A stretch of DNA of 64,000 bases from Pseudomonas paralcaligenes (GCF_019655855.1 NZ_BPFX01000022.1:62001-126000), one strand, 5' to 3'. Shown: positions 44,150 through 54,059, counted from the stretch's first letter. The notes: generated by a model not told the origin, from the sequence alone. Translations and numbers: made by a program.

Positions 44150-46450
44150 TCAGGCCAGTTCGGCGCGCAGCTGCCTGGCCGCGGCCACCATGTTGACCAG
44201 CGCCGCCTCGGTCTCCGGCCAGCCGCGGGTCTTCAGGCCGCAGTCCGGGTTGACCCACAGACGCTCGGCCGGCACCCGCTGGGCGGCCTTCTTCATCAGG
44301 CGGACCATCTCGGCGCTGTCCGGCACGCGCGGCGAGTGGATGTCGTACACGCCCGGGCCGATCTCGTTGGGGTACTCGAAGCGCTCGAAGGCGTCCAGCA
44401 GCTCCATGTCCGAGCGCGAGGTCTCGATGGTGATCACGTCCGCGTCCATGGCGGCGATGGACTCGATCACGTCGTTGAACTCGCTGTAGCACATGTGGGT
44501 GTGGATCTGGGTCTCGTCGCGCACGCCGGAGGCGGTCAGGCGGAACGATTCGGTCGCCCAGTCCAGGTATTCCTGCCATTGCGCCTTGCGCAACGGCAGG
44601 CCTTCACGGAACGCGGCCTCGTCGATCTGGATGACCTTGATGCCGGCGGCCTCCAGGTCCACTACCTCGTCACGGATGGCCAGCGCCAGCTGGCGCGCCT
44701 GCTGCTCGCGGGAGATGTCGTCGCGCGGGAAGGACCACATCAGCATGGTCACCGGGCCGGTCAGCATGCCCTTCATCACCTTGTCGGTGCAGCTCTGGGC
44801 GTACTGGATCCACTCCACGGTCATCGGCCGCGGACGGCTCAGATCGCCGTAGATCACCGCCGGCTTCACGCAGCGCGAACCGTAGCTCTGCACCCAGCCG
44901 AAGCGGGTGAAGGCGTAGCCGTCGAGCTGCTCGGCGAAGTACTCGACCATGTCGTTGCGCTCCGCCTCGCCGTGCACCAGCACGTCCAGGCCGAGCTGCT
45001 CCTGCACTTCCACCGCGTGGCGGATCTCGCTGTGCATGGCCTCGGTGTATTCGGCGGCGGACAGCTTGCCGGCCTTGAACGACTGGCGCGCCAGGCGGAT
45101 CGCGGAGGTCTGCGGGAACGAGCCGATGGTGGTGGTCGGGAGCGCCGGCAGGTCCAGGCGCGCGCGCTGCAGCTCGATGCGGGTGGCGAACGGCGACTGG
45201 CGCTGGCTGTCACGCGCAGTGATGGCCGCCAGGCGGGCCTGCACGGCCGGCTTGTGGATGCGCGGCGAAGCGGCGCGGCTGGCCTGCACCTTGCCGCTCT
45301 CGGCCAGGGCGGCCTGCACGTCGGCGTTCTGCGGGTCGCGCAGGGCCTGGGCCAGCACGGCGACTTCGCGGCACTTCTGCACGGCAAAGGCCAGCCAGCT
45401 CTTCAGCTCGGCGTCCAGCTTGTCTTCGCGGGCCAGGTCGACCGGGCTGTGCAGCAGCGAGCAGCTCGGCGCCACCCACAGACGCTCGCCCAGGCGCTCG
45501 TGGGCCACGCGCAGGATGTCCAGAGCCTTCTCCAGGTCGGCGCGCCAGACGTTGCGGCCATTGACCACGCCGAGCGACAGCACCTTGTAGGCCGGCAGGC
45601 GGTCGAGGATGCCGGGGAACTGCTCCGGGGCGCGCACCAGGTCGATGTGCAGGCCATCCACCGGCAGGCCGGCGGCCAGGCCGAGGTTGTCTTCCAGGCC
45701 GGCGAAGTAGATGGCGATCAGCTTCTTGCCCGGCTCCTTCTGCAGCAGGTTGTAGGCACGCTCGAAGGCGTTCTTCCAGTCCTGTGGCAGGTCGAGGGCG
45801 AGGATCGGCTCGTCGATCTGCACCCACTCGGTGCCCTGGGCGGCGAGGCGCTGGAGGATTTCGCCGTAGACCGGCAGCAGGCGGTCGAGCAGATCGAGGC
45901 GGTCGAAGTCGCTGCCCTTCTCCTTGCCCAGCCACAGGTAGGTCAGCGGGCCGATGATGACCGGCTTGACGTTGTGGCCCAGGGCCTTGGCTTCGTCAAC
46001 TTCCTCGAACAGCTGCTCCCAGCTCAGGGCGAACTGCTGGTCGGCGCTGAATTCGGGGACCAGGTAGTGGTAGTTGGTGTCGAACCACTTGGTCATTTCC
46101 TGGGCATGGGCACCGCCGCAGCAGGTGTTCTGGCTGCTTCCAGAAACACCCCGCGCCATGCCGAACAGGGTGTCCAGGGTCGGGTTGCCGCCGTGGGCGT
46201 GGAAGCGCTCGGGAATCACGCCGAAGGTCAGCGAATGGGTCAGCACCTGGTCGTACCAGGCGAAGTCGCCGACCGGCAGCAGCTCGATGCCGGCGTCCTT
46301 CTGCACCTGCCAGTGAGCGGCGCGCAGCTCGCGGCCGACGGCGCGCAGGCCGGCTTCGTCCAGTTCGCCCTTCCAGTAGGCTTCCAGCGCCTTCTTCAGC
46401 TCGCGGTCGCGGCCGATGCGAGGAAAGCCGAGGTTGTGTGCCAATGCCAT
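44150..46450 (-). CDS. metE: Cobalamin-independent methionine synthase MetE
   Basis: A 766-residue enzyme with the two MetE barrels. The N-terminal half begins [18 protein letters not shown]. The C-terminal half has [24 protein letters not shown] and [11 protein letters not shown], and the zinc-ligand region [11 protein letters not shown]. It transfers a methyl group from 5-methyl-tetrahydropteroyl-polyglutamate to homocysteine. It is divergent from metR, whose product normally activates metE with homocysteine. The length matches the family. Confidence 0.96.
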   Translation of the reverse strand: MALAHNLGFPRIGRDRELKKALEAYWKGELDEAGLRAVGRELRAAHWQVQKDAGIELLPVGDFAWYDQVLTHSLTFGVIPERFHAHGGNPTLDTLFGMARGVSGSSQNTCCGGAHAQEMTKWFDTNYHYLVPEFSADQQFALSWEQLFEEVDEAKALGHNVKPVIIGPLTYLWLGKEKGSDFDRLDLLDRLLPVYGEILQRLAAQGTEWVQIDEPILALDLPQDWKNAFERAYNLLQKEPGKKLIAIYFAGLEDNLGLAAGLPVDGLHIDLVRAPEQFPGILDRLPAYKVLSLGVVNGRNVWRADLEKALDILRVAHERLGERLWVAPSCSLLHSPVDLAREDKLDAELKSWLAFAVQKCREVAVLAQALRDPQNADVQAALAESGKVQASRAASPRIHKPAVQARLAAITARDSQRQSPFATRIELQRARLDLPALPTTTIGSFPQTSAIRLARQSFKAGKLSAAEYTEAMHSEIRHAVEVQEQLGLDVLVHGEAERNDMVEYFAEQLDGYAFTRFGWVQSYGSRCVKPAVIYGDLSRPRPMTVEWIQYAQSCTDKVMKGMLTGPVTMLMWSFPRDDISREQQARQLALAIRDEVVDLEAAGIKVIQIDEAAFREGLPLRKAQWQEYLDWATESFRLTASGVRDETQIHTHMCYSEFNDVIESIAAMDADVITIETSRSDMELLDAFERFEYPNEIGPGVYDIHSPRVPDSAEMVRLMKKAAQRVPAERLWVNPDCGLKTRGWPETEAALVNMVAAARQLRAELA

Positions 46451-46504
46451 CTGTCTGTCTCCAGTGTTCGTGAATGGCGCACATTCTCGACACCCGGCAC
46501 CTCA

Positions 46505-46517
46505 TGAGACAAACTCA
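46505..46517. promoter_or_regulatory. Putative MetR operator
   Basis: TGAGACAAACTCA is a perfect TGAG-N5-CTCA palindrome, close to the MetR consensus TGAA-N5-TTCA. It lies midway in the 111-bp metE-metR divergent region. Confidence 0.5.
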
Positions 46518-46561
46518 ACATATTCGTGATGATCACAAGTTTTATTCATTGAGATTCGCTC

Positions 46562-47482
46562 ATGTTGGAACTGCGCCACCTCAAGACCCTGCACGCCCTG
46601 CGCGAAACCGACAGTCTGGTGGAAGCCGCCGAGCGCCTGCACCTGACCCAGTCGGCCCTGTCCCACCAGTTCAAGGAGCTGGAGGAGCGCCTGGGCATGC
46701 AGCTGTTCGTGCGCAAGACCAAACCGGTGCGCTTCACCAGCGCCGGCCTGCGCCTGCTGCAACTGGCCGACAGCCTGCTGCCGCAGCTGCGCGCGGCGGA
46801 GCGCGATATGGCGCGCCTGGCCGGCGGCACCGCCGGGCGACTGCACATGGCCATCGAGTGCCACAGCTGCTTCCAGTGGCTGATGCCGACCATCGACCAG
46901 TTCCGCGACGCCTGGCCGGAAGTGGAGCTGGACCTGGCCTCGGGCTTCTCCTTCGCCCCGCTGCCGGCGCTGGCCCGCGGCGACCTGGACCTGGTGGTGA
47001 CCTCCGACCCGATCGAGCTGCCCGGTATCACCTACGTGCCGCTGTTCACCTACGAGGCGCTGCTGGCGGTGGCCAACCAGCACCCGCTGGCCAGCCGCCC
47101 CTACGTGACCCCGGAGGACCTGGAGCGGGAAACCCTGATCACCTACCCGATCGAACGCGACCGCCTGGACATCTTCACCCGCTTCCTCGAACCGGCCGAC
47201 GTGGAGCCGGCCCAGGTGCGCACCTCCGAGCTGACGGTGATGATGATGCAGCTGGTGGCCAGCGGCCGCGGCGTGTGCAGCCTGCCCAACTGGGCGCTGC
47301 ACGAGTACAGCTCGCGCGGCTACGTGACCGCCAAGCGCCTGGGCGAGCGCGGCCTGTTCGCCACCCTGCAGGCCGGCATCCGCAGCGACATGCTCGACGC
47401 GCCGTTCATGCGCGACTTCCTGCTCACCGCCAAGGACACCTCCTTCGCCACCCTGTCGGGAGTCAGCGCGGCGCGAGGCTAA
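46562..47482 (+). CDS. metR: LysR-family regulator MetR
   Basis: A 306-residue LysR protein. The HTH is at about residues 3-62 (LRHLKTLHALRETDSLVEAA, LTQSALSHQFKELEERLG) and the effector domain follows (AIECHSCFQWLMPTIDQFR, HPLASRPYVTPEDL). The sequence and divergence from metE identify it as MetR, the homocysteine-responsive activator of methionine genes. The GST gene follows 65 nt downstream. Confidence 0.92.
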   Translation: MLELRHLKTLHALRETDSLVEAAERLHLTQSALSHQFKELEERLGMQLFVRKTKPVRFTSAGLRLLQLADSLLPQLRAAERDMARLAGGTAGRLHMAIECHSCFQWLMPTIDQFRDAWPEVELDLASGFSFAPLPALARGDLDLVVTSDPIELPGITYVPLFTYEALLAVANQHPLASRPYVTPEDLERETLITYPIERDRLDIFTRFLEPADVEPAQVRTSELTVMMMQLVASGRGVCSLPNWALHEYSSRGYVTAKRLGERGLFATLQAGIRSDMLDAPFMRDFLLTAKDTSFATLSGVSAARG

Positions 47483-47547
47483 CGCGACTTCTTGGTCGCT
47501 GCATCAGCCCGTACACTCCGCCCTTCCCTCCGTCGAAGGCCCGCCCG

Positions 47548-48285
47548 ATGCGCACCCTCTACCAGTTTCCGATCTCCCACTATTGCGAGAAGACCCGCTG
47601 GCATCTGGACCACAAGGGGCTCGACTACCGGGTGGACAACCTCTTTCCCGGCTTCCATCGCCTGAAGAGCAAGCGCCTGGCCGGTATCGTCACCCTGCCG
47701 ATCCTGCGCGACGGCGAGCAGGTGGTGGGCGACTCCACCGCCATCGCCCTGCACCTTGAACAGCGCTACCCCGAGCGTCCCCTGCTGCCCGATGACGCCG
47801 AACAGCGCGCCCGCATTCTGGAGCTGGAGGAGCGCTTCGACCGCCTCGGCGTTCACGTGCGGCGCTGGCTGTACGGCCAGATCGAGGACTGGAGCAGCGT
47901 GATGCACGCCATGCTCAAGGTCTACCGCCCCTGGTTCGGCCTGCGCGACCTGATGAAGCCGCTGCTGATCGACGGCGTGAAGAAGCTCTACGGCATCCGT
48001 CCGGACCGGGTGGCCAAGTCCCGCGAGGAGCTGCTGGCCGGCCTCAACCTGATCGAACAGCTCACCGGCGGCGATCCCGCGCGCTACCTGGTCGGCGACC
48101 GGCTGAGCCTGGCCGACGTCAGCGCCGCCGCGCTCTACGGCCCGCTGTTCACGCCGCCCGGCACGCCCTGGGAGCATATCGCCGGGCACGACCGCAGCAC
48201 CCAGGCGTTCCTCGACGAACTGGCCGCGCGCCCCGCCGGCCAGTGGGTGCTGCGCCGCTACGCCGAGGACCGCGCGCGCCGCTGA
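47548..48285 (+). CDS. Glutathione S-transferase family protein
   Basis: A 245-residue protein with an N-terminal thioredoxin-like GST domain (LYQFPISHYCEKTRWHLDHK, VTLPILRDGEQVVGDSTAIA) and a helical C-terminal domain (VGDRLSLADVSAAALYGPL). The SHYCEK segment has a cysteine near the glutathione site, as in omega or related classes. ATG 47548 has AAGG 8 nt upstream. The substrate is unknown. Confidence 0.82.
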   Translation: MRTLYQFPISHYCEKTRWHLDHKGLDYRVDNLFPGFHRLKSKRLAGIVTLPILRDGEQVVGDSTAIALHLEQRYPERPLLPDDAEQRARILELEERFDRLGVHVRRWLYGQIEDWSSVMHAMLKVYRPWFGLRDLMKPLLIDGVKKLYGIRPDRVAKSREELLAGLNLIEQLTGGDPARYLVGDRLSLADVSAAALYGPLFTPPGTPWEHIAGHDRSTQAFLDELAARPAGQWVLRRYAEDRARR

Positions 48286-48404
48286 GGCGCATCGCCGGGC
48301 ATGACCGCTGGTCATGCCGGCGCATCAACCGGCCACCGGCCGCAGTCACAGCGTTATCGACCTGCGGGCGGAACGGGTCCGTCCGTGCCACGCGAGGACG
48401 CATC

Positions 48405-49568
48405 ATGACGCACAGCGGCCGTGACCTGCGCATCGACCTGTTCCGCGGGTTGGCGCTGGTCTTCATCTTCTGGGACCACATCCCAGGCAACCCGCTGGCC
48501 CAGGTCACGCCGCGCAACGTCGGCCTCAGCGACGCGGCGGAAATCTTCGTGTTCCTCGCCGGCTACGCCGCCGTGCTGGCCTACGGCAAGCTGCTGCAGC
48601 GCGACGGCTACCTGGTCGCCTGCCTGCGCATCCTGCGCCGGGTATGGGTGCTGTACGTGGCGCACATCTTCCTGCTGGCGGTGCTGATGGGCATCGTGTT
48701 CTTCACCAACAACCACGTGGAGCAGAAGGACTTCGTCGGGGCGATGGGGCTGGACTACTTCCTCAGCCACCCGCAGCAGGCCGTCACCGACGAGCTGCTG
48801 CTGCGCTTCAAGCCCAACCTGATGGACCCGCTGCCGCTGTATATCGTGCTGCTGGCCGCCCTGCCGGTATGCCTGCCGCTGCTGCTGCGCTGGCCGGTCG
48901 CGCTGCTCGGGGCGTCGTTCGTGCTCTACCTGCTGGCGCCGCTGCCGGACATGAACCTGGCCGGGCCGCAGGGTGGCGAGTGGTTCTTCAACCCCCTGGC
49001 CTGGCAGTTCCTGTTCTTCCTCGGCGGCGGCGCGGCGCTACACGCCCAACGCCGGCCGGCGGACGCGCCGCGTCCCGGGGTCGGCCATCCGCTGTTCATC
49101 GCCTGTGCGACGTACCTGGTGCTGTGCGCCGCGCTGGCACTGTCGTGGAAATTCCCACCGCTGCACGCGCAGTGGATGCCCCAGGCGCTGGCGGACCTGA
49201 TCTACCCCATCGACAAGACCGACCTGTCGCCCCTGCGCCTGTTGCACTTCCTCGCCCTGGCCTACTGCGTCGCCGTGGTGCTGCCGGGCGGCGGCTGGCT
49301 GAGGCGCTGGCCGGCACGGGAGATGTGCCGCATGGGCCAGTATTCGCTGGAAGTGTTCTGCCTCGGCGTGGTACTGGCGCCGCTGGCCGACGCCGCCAAC
49401 AACCTGCTCGGCGAACACTGGCTGGTGCGCTTCGCCACGGCCATGGCCGGCCTCGGCCTGATGATGGCGCTGGCGGTCTGGCTGGACTTCATCAAGAGCG
49501 TCGGCCAGCGCCGCACCCAGCCGGTACCGCGCGACCCGCCGCCGCAGCTGGTCTATGGCGCCCGTTAA
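48405..49568 (+). CDS. OpgC-family membrane protein
   Basis: A 387-residue protein with about ten membrane segments. GRDLRIDLFRGLALVFIFWD, DHIPGNPLAQVTPRNVGLSD and AEIFVFLAGYAAVLAYG are the conserved start of OpgC proteins, which succinylate osmoregulated periplasmic glucans or act as related transferases. The ATG at 48405 has GAGGA upstream. The genuine opgC name cannot be assigned because the family is broad. Confidence 0.82.
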   Translation: MTHSGRDLRIDLFRGLALVFIFWDHIPGNPLAQVTPRNVGLSDAAEIFVFLAGYAAVLAYGKLLQRDGYLVACLRILRRVWVLYVAHIFLLAVLMGIVFFTNNHVEQKDFVGAMGLDYFLSHPQQAVTDELLLRFKPNLMDPLPLYIVLLAALPVCLPLLLRWPVALLGASFVLYLLAPLPDMNLAGPQGGEWFFNPLAWQFLFFLGGGAALHAQRRPADAPRPGVGHPLFIACATYLVLCAALALSWKFPPLHAQWMPQALADLIYPIDKTDLSPLRLLHFLALAYCVAVVLPGGGWLRRWPAREMCRMGQYSLEVFCLGVVLAPLADAANNLLGEHWLVRFATAMAGLGLMMALAVWLDFIKSVGQRRTQPVPRDPPPQLVYGAR

Positions 49569-49587
49569 CCCATACCAGCGGGGCAAT

Positions 49588-49646
49588 GGTGCGCATGGCG
49601 CACCCTACGGGACGGTGCCCCGCCGGTAGGGTGCGCCATGCGCACC
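49588..49646. repeat. Inverted REP-like repeat
   Basis: Two 21-bp arms (49588-49608 and 49626-49646), exact complements, share the core GTAGGGTGCGCCATGCGCAC and flank a 17-bp spacer. The partial motif GTAGGGTGCGC...GCGCAC also follows pslK at 20738. It sits between convergent genes. Confidence 0.75.
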
Positions 49647-49654
49647 GATGAAGC

Positions 49655-50302
49655 TCAAACCGCCTGCAACAGCAGGGACGCGGGCTTGCCGGTCTGGGGA
49701 TGCGGCGGCTCCACCTGTTTCTCCAGCGTCCAGCCGGCATCGGCCAGCAGGTCCAGCCAGGACTCCAGGGTGCGGAAGTACCAGGGCATCGGCTCTACGA
49801 AGCCCGCGCCAAAGCCCTCGAAACGCTCCAGGCGCCAGCCATCCATGTAGGGATCGCCGGCCATCCGCGGATGCAGGGTCTGGATCAGCAACCGGCCACC
49901 GGGTTCGAACAGCTCGCGCCAGTCGCGCAGCGGCAGGTGCTCGTCCAGCAGGGCGAAATTGCACAGTAGCAGGTCGAAGCGGCCCAGCCCCGCGCCGGTC
50001 AGGCCGGCATGGCTGCACACACGGTAGTCCGCCCCGCCCGCCGCATGGGCCGTGGCGACCAGCGCCGGCGAGGCGTCCACACCGCTCATCGCCACGCCAC
50101 GCTCGGCCAGGGCGCGGCACAGCCAGCCCTCGCCGCAGCCGATGTCCAGCGCCCGGCGCGGACGCAGGGCCAGCGCGGCCTCGATGATCGCCGCGTCCGT
50201 GACCAGGCGTCGGCTCTCGATCCGTCCCTCGCGCACCGCGCGGGTCCAGCCCTCGGCGTTGAGCTGCCAGCTGTGCGCCAGGCGCTCTGCCGGCTGGCTC
50301 AT
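49655..50302 (-). CDS. Class I SAM-dependent methyltransferase
   Basis: A 215-residue methyltransferase. Motif I ALDIGCGEGWLCRAL (about residues 51-65), the acidic end of strand 2 SGVDASPALV, motif III RFDLLLCNFALLDE and GGRLLIQTLHP are clear. The substrate is not indicated by the sequence. It lies upstream of, and on the same strand as, no obvious partner; the glutaredoxin gene precedes it by 86 nt, with a hairpin between. Confidence 0.8.
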   Translation of the reverse strand: MSQPAERLAHSWQLNAEGWTRAVREGRIESRRLVTDAAIIEAALALRPRRALDIGCGEGWLCRALAERGVAMSGVDASPALVATAHAAGGADYRVCSHAGLTGAGLGRFDLLLCNFALLDEHLPLRDWRELFEPGGRLLIQTLHPRMAGDPYMDGWRLERFEGFGAGFVEPMPWYFRTLESWLDLLADAGWTLEKQVEPPHPQTGKPASLLLQAV

Positions 50303-50340
50303 GGCTGGCTCGCACTGGCCGGCAGAAAACGCCGGCCATA

Positions 50341-50370
50341 AAAAAGCCGATGCAATCGCATCGGCTTCTT
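50341..50370 (-). terminator. Bidirectional terminator after glutaredoxin
   Basis: GCCGATGC/GCATCGGC around AATC. A-run on the left gives T6 on the minus strand. It lies past the grxD stop. Confidence 0.8.
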
Positions 50371-50388
50371 CGTGGACACCACCGGGAC

Positions 50389-50718
50389 TTACTCGGCCTT
50401 GGCCTTCTCGGCGGCGTCCTTGATCAGGGTCTGCAGCTCACCCTTCTCGAACATCTCGGTCATGATGTCGCTGCCGCCGACCAGCTCGCCGCCGACCCAC
50501 AGCTGGGGGAAGGTCGGCCAGTTGGCGTACTTCGGCAGGTTGGCGCGGATTTCCGGGTTCTGCAGAATGTCCACGTAGGCGAACTTCTCGCCACAGGCCA
50601 TCACCACCTGCGCGGCGCGCGAGGAGAAGCCGCACTGCGGCGCATTCGGCGAACCCTTCATGTACAGCAGGATGGTGTTGTTGGCGATCTGCTCTTTGAT
50701 GGTATCGATAATATCCAC
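50389..50718 (-). CDS. grxD: Monothiol glutaredoxin (Grx4 family)
   Basis: A 109-residue monothiol glutaredoxin. LLYMKGSPNAPQCGFSSRAA places the CGFS active site at residues 29-32, and NWPTFPQLWVGGELVGGSDI is the glutathione site. The protein binds and transfers [2Fe-2S] clusters. Length and motif match E. coli GrxD. Confidence 0.94.
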   Translation of the reverse strand: MDIIDTIKEQIANNTILLYMKGSPNAPQCGFSSRAAQVVMACGEKFAYVDILQNPEIRANLPKYANWPTFPQLWVGGELVGGSDIMTEMFEKGELQTLIKDAAEKAKAE

Positions 50719-50845
50719 GACTCACCTCGTCTGAACTTTCCCGGACCTGTGCCGGGCACGGTGGGCCGATTGTACACGAAAGCCCCAGCGGCGGGCTCGG
50801 AGATGCACTCGGCACGGCCCGGATGCGATCCGGGCCGCCGCGCGG

Positions 50846-52954
50846 CTACGCCGCCTCGACCCGCACCGGCACGCCGTTCAGCGCGGCGTTGCCGGACACC
50901 GCGTCGAGCTGGCGCTCGTCGGTCAGGTCGTTGGCGCTGGCCCCCGGCTGGGCGCTGGCGATCTCCATGCGCACGCCAGGGCGCGCATGGCCCCAGCCGT
51001 GGGGCAGGCTGACCACGCCGGGCATCATCTCCTCGCTGGCCACCGCCTCCACCTCGATCGCCCCGACCCGCGATTGCACCCGTACCCGCTGGCCGTCGGC
51101 CAGGCCGCGCCCGGCCATGTCCTGCGGATGCATCAGCAACTGGTGGCGCGGCTTGCCCTTCACCAGGCGCTGGTAGTTGTGCATCCAAGAATTGTTGCTG
51201 CGCACGTGGCGGCGGCCGATCAGCACCAGTTCGCCCGCGGCCGGCAGCGGCTGGGCGGCGAAGCGCGCCAGGTCCGCCACCAGCAGCTCCGGGGCCGCCT
51301 CGACGGCGCCGGAACCGGTCTTCAGGCGCGCCGCCAGGTTCGGCCGCAGCGGCCCCAGGTCGATACCGTGGGGGGCCGTGCGCAGAGTCGCCAGGCTCAG
51401 CTTGTGCTCGGACTTGTCGCCGTACGGACCGAAGCGCAGGCCCATGTCGATCATCTGCGCGGGCGGCATGGTGGGCTTGAGTTCGCTACCGTTCTTCGCC
51501 GCGAAGGCGCGGGCCAGGCCGACGAAGATTTCCCAGTCGTCCAGCGCGCCGGCGGGCTTGGCCAGCACCGGCTCGTTGAAACGGGTGACGTTGCGCACGG
51601 CGAACACGTTGAAGGTGGTGTCGTAGTGGTCGTGCTCCAGCGGCGCGGTGGGCGGCAGGATCAGGTCGGCATGGCGGGTGGTCTCGTTGATGTAGAGGTC
51701 CACCGAAACCATGAAGTCGAGCCCGTCCAGAGCCTGCTCCAGCTGACGGCCGTTAGGCGTGGACAGCACCGGGTTGCCGGCCACGGTGACCAACGCGCGC
51801 ACCTGGCCCTCGCCGGGGGTGAGCATCTCCTCGGCCAGCGCCGCCACCGGCAGCTCGCCGCCGTATTCCGGCAGGCCGGAGACGCGGCTCTTCCATCGAT
51901 CGAAGTGGCCGCCCGAGGTGGTCGCCACCAGGTCCAGCGCCGGGCTGGTGCACAGCGCGCCGCCGACCCGGTCGAGGTTGCCGGTGACCAGGTTGATCAG
52001 CTGGATCAGCCAGTGACAGAGGCTACCGAAGGCCTGGGTGGAGACGCCCATGCGCCCATAGCACACGGCCGACTCGGCGGCGGCGAAGTCGCGGGCCAGC
52101 TGGCGGATGTCCTGCGCCGGCACGCCGCAACGCGCGCTCATGGCCTCGGCGCTGAACGGCGCCACGGCCTCGCGCACCTGCGCCAGGCCGTTGACCGGCA
52201 GCCCGCCCTCGCGGGTCAGGCCCTCCTCGAACAAGGTGTTGAGCAGGCCGAGCAGCAGCGCCGCGTCGTTGCCCGGACGCACGAACAGATGCCGGTCGGC
52301 CATCGCCGCCGTCTCGCTGCGCCGCGGGTCGACCACCACCAGCGTACCGCCGCGCGCCTTGAGCGCCTTGAGGCGCTTCTCCACGTCCGGCACGGTCATG
52401 ATGCTGCCGTTGGAGGCCAGCGGGTTGCCGCCGAGAATCAGCATGAACTGCGTATGGTCGATGTCCGGGATCGGCAGCAGCAGGCCGTGGCCGTACATCA
52501 GGTAGCTGGTCAGATGGTGCGGCAGCTGGTCCACCGAGGTGGCGGAAAAGCGGTTGCGCGTCTTCAACTGGCCGAGGAAGTAGTTGCTGTGGGTCATCAG
52601 CCCGTAGTTGTGCACGCTGGGGTTGCCCTGATACACGGCCACGGCGTTGCTGCCGTGCGCGGCCTGGATCGCCGACAAACGCTCGGCGACCAGCTCGAAG
52701 GCCTCGTCCCAGCCGACCGGCTGCCACTGGCCGTCGACCTTGCGCAGCGGCTGGCGCACCCGGTCCGGGTCGTTCTGGATGTCCTGCAGCGCCACCGCCT
52801 TCGGGCAGATATGGCCACGGCTGAACGCGTCCTGGGCGTCGCCCTTGATGGAGAGAATCCGGCGGCTGCCGTCTTCCTGGTCTTCGGTTTCGATGGTCAG
52901 GCCGCAGATGGCCTCGCACAGGTGACAGGCACGGTGATGGAGGGTCTTGGTCAT
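50846..52954 (-). CDS. Molybdopterin-dependent oxidoreductase, DMSO-reductase superfamily
   Basis: A 702-residue protein. The N-terminal [4Fe-4S] site is C10-x2-C13-x3-C17 with C50 in RGHICPK. AVYQGNPSVHNYGLMTHSNY, LILGGNPLASNGSIMTV, VVVDPRRSETAAMADRHLFV and ETTRHADLILPPTAPLEHDH are bis-MGD binding segments. The C-terminal dinucleotide-binding barrel includes HVRSNNSWMHN. No Tat signal is seen, so it is cytosolic, possibly an assimilatory or formate-dehydrogenase-like enzyme. It would depend on the moeA/moaB/mobA gene set in this window. Confidence 0.85.
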   Translation of the reverse strand: MTKTLHHRACHLCEAICGLTIETEDQEDGSRRILSIKGDAQDAFSRGHICPKAVALQDIQNDPDRVRQPLRKVDGQWQPVGWDEAFELVAERLSAIQAAHGSNAVAVYQGNPSVHNYGLMTHSNYFLGQLKTRNRFSATSVDQLPHHLTSYLMYGHGLLLPIPDIDHTQFMLILGGNPLASNGSIMTVPDVEKRLKALKARGGTLVVVDPRRSETAAMADRHLFVRPGNDAALLLGLLNTLFEEGLTREGGLPVNGLAQVREAVAPFSAEAMSARCGVPAQDIRQLARDFAAAESAVCYGRMGVSTQAFGSLCHWLIQLINLVTGNLDRVGGALCTSPALDLVATTSGGHFDRWKSRVSGLPEYGGELPVAALAEEMLTPGEGQVRALVTVAGNPVLSTPNGRQLEQALDGLDFMVSVDLYINETTRHADLILPPTAPLEHDHYDTTFNVFAVRNVTRFNEPVLAKPAGALDDWEIFVGLARAFAAKNGSELKPTMPPAQMIDMGLRFGPYGDKSEHKLSLATLRTAPHGIDLGPLRPNLAARLKTGSGAVEAAPELLVADLARFAAQPLPAAGELVLIGRRHVRSNNSWMHNYQRLVKGKPRHQLLMHPQDMAGRGLADGQRVRVQSRVGAIEVEAVASEEMMPGVVSLPHGWGHARPGVRMEIASAQPGASANDLTDERQLDAVSGNAALNGVPVRVEAA

Positions 52955-52980
52955 GGCCTAGCCTCTATTGTTCTGTTCGA

Positions 52981-52999
52981 GACGACCGGTCTAGTCGTC
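52981..52999. promoter_or_regulatory. TetR-type palindrome upstream of molybdopterin oxidoreductase
   Basis: GACGACCGGTCTAGTCGTC has 6-bp arms and a central GACCGGTC, the style of TetR-family operators. It lies 27 nt before the oxidoreductase start. No TetR gene is adjacent. Confidence 0.35.
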
Positions 53000-53182
53000 A
53001 TCCGCTGACTATGGAGCGCCCGGCACGGGTTGGCCAGGGCCCTCAGCTTCATGAATCGACAGGCATCAGGGCCACGGATTCAAGAGCACCGGCAGACCGC
53101 TGGCATCTGTGCCGGCGAGGCGGCAGGATTGCACCGGGTCGCTCGACCCGGAAAACCACAATAACGAGCAAGGAGCATTGCC

Positions 53183-53821
53183 ATGAACATGAAAACGATC
53201 ATCGTCGCCACCTCGCTGATGCTGGCCAGTCTCGGCGCCAGCGCAGCCAACCGGTACGTGGTCCTGTCGGACAGCATCTTCACGCAGGCCTACGGCACCA
53301 CGCGGCCGAGCAAGATGGCATTCAACCTCGTCAACACCAGGATCGACGCCATCGTCCATGTCGTCGGCTCCCCCGGCGCCACGGTCGCCCCGCAGGGCGG
53401 CCATCTGGGCGCGGCCGACATGCTGGACGCCATCGAGTTCATCAGCGGTCGCGGCGGCATGAACGGCGTTTTCATTCAGGTATCCACCAACGACCATGGC
53501 CTGGGCGTCCCGCTGGAAACCTATAAAAGCAGCCTGCGCACGCTGGTTTCGGGCATCCAGTCCAAGGGACTGGGCGTGATGTGCATCAAGCCGATCTGGA
53601 AGATCAGCCAGGATGTGCCCAATGCCGTCGGCCTCACGCTTTCCCACTACCAGCAGGCGATGACCGACGTCTGCGCGGAATATGGCGTGGCCACCCTCAC
53701 CTTCAGCGCGTCCGCCACCGACTTCGTGGACGGCCTTCACCTGAATGAAGCAGGCCATGGCAAGTTCGCGGAGTGGTTCATCAATGTAGGGGTCTACCTG
53801 GGAGGATGGACCCGGATCTGA
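53183..53821 (+). CDS. Secreted SGNH hydrolase
   Basis: A 212-residue protein with a Sec signal peptide (IIVATSLMLASLGASA) and an SGNH fold. Nucleophile S31 lies in VLSDSIF (block I; the usual Gly is replaced), SPGAT follows, N103 is in STNDHG (block III), and D183/H186 are in VDGLHLNEAGH (block V). It is a putative esterase or acetyl-esterase acting outside the cytosol. AAGGAGC lies 6 nt before the ATG. Two hairpins (one a perfect 12-bp repeat at 53851-53881) follow the stop. Confidence 0.75.
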   Translation: MNMKTIIVATSLMLASLGASAANRYVVLSDSIFTQAYGTTRPSKMAFNLVNTRIDAIVHVVGSPGATVAPQGGHLGAADMLDAIEFISGRGGMNGVFIQVSTNDHGLGVPLETYKSSLRTLVSGIQSKGLGVMCIKPIWKISQDVPNAVGLTLSHYQQAMTDVCAEYGVATLTFSASATDFVDGLHLNEAGHGKFAEWFINVGVYLGGWTRI

Positions 53822-53850
53822 CGAAAACCGGCTATCGCCGATAGCCATCC

Positions 53851-53881
53851 GGTGCCGCCATGACAAGTCCATGGCGGCACC
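53851..53881. repeat. Perfect 12-bp inverted repeat
   Basis: GGTGCCGCCATG and its complement around 7 nt, with no T-run. It follows the SGNH hydrolase gene and could be a weak terminator. Confidence 0.5.
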
Positions 53882-53919
53882 CTGAAGATCCTTCGGCAGC
53901 CCCTCGATCCTGTGCCAGG

Positions 53920-53947
53920 TTGGCACGCCGCGACATTTGCTTATAAG
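53920..53947. promoter_or_regulatory. argF promoter with ArgR half-site
   Basis: -35 TTGGCA (53920-53925), 16-bp spacer, -10 TATAAG (53942-53947). The complementary strand of 53920-53935 reads TGTCGC-N8-AA, the Pseudomonas ArgR half-site, overlapping the -35. ArgR is known to repress argF in P. aeruginosa. Confidence 0.65.
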
Positions 53948-54059
53948 ATCGCGCCTCCCCCATTCGTCGCGCCCGGGCGGTTACAGCCGCCGTGTGGATG
54001 GTTTTTCCCCGGAAAATTCGGGGCCGCGACCGTTGTTCGAAACCAAGGTAGTGAAGCAG

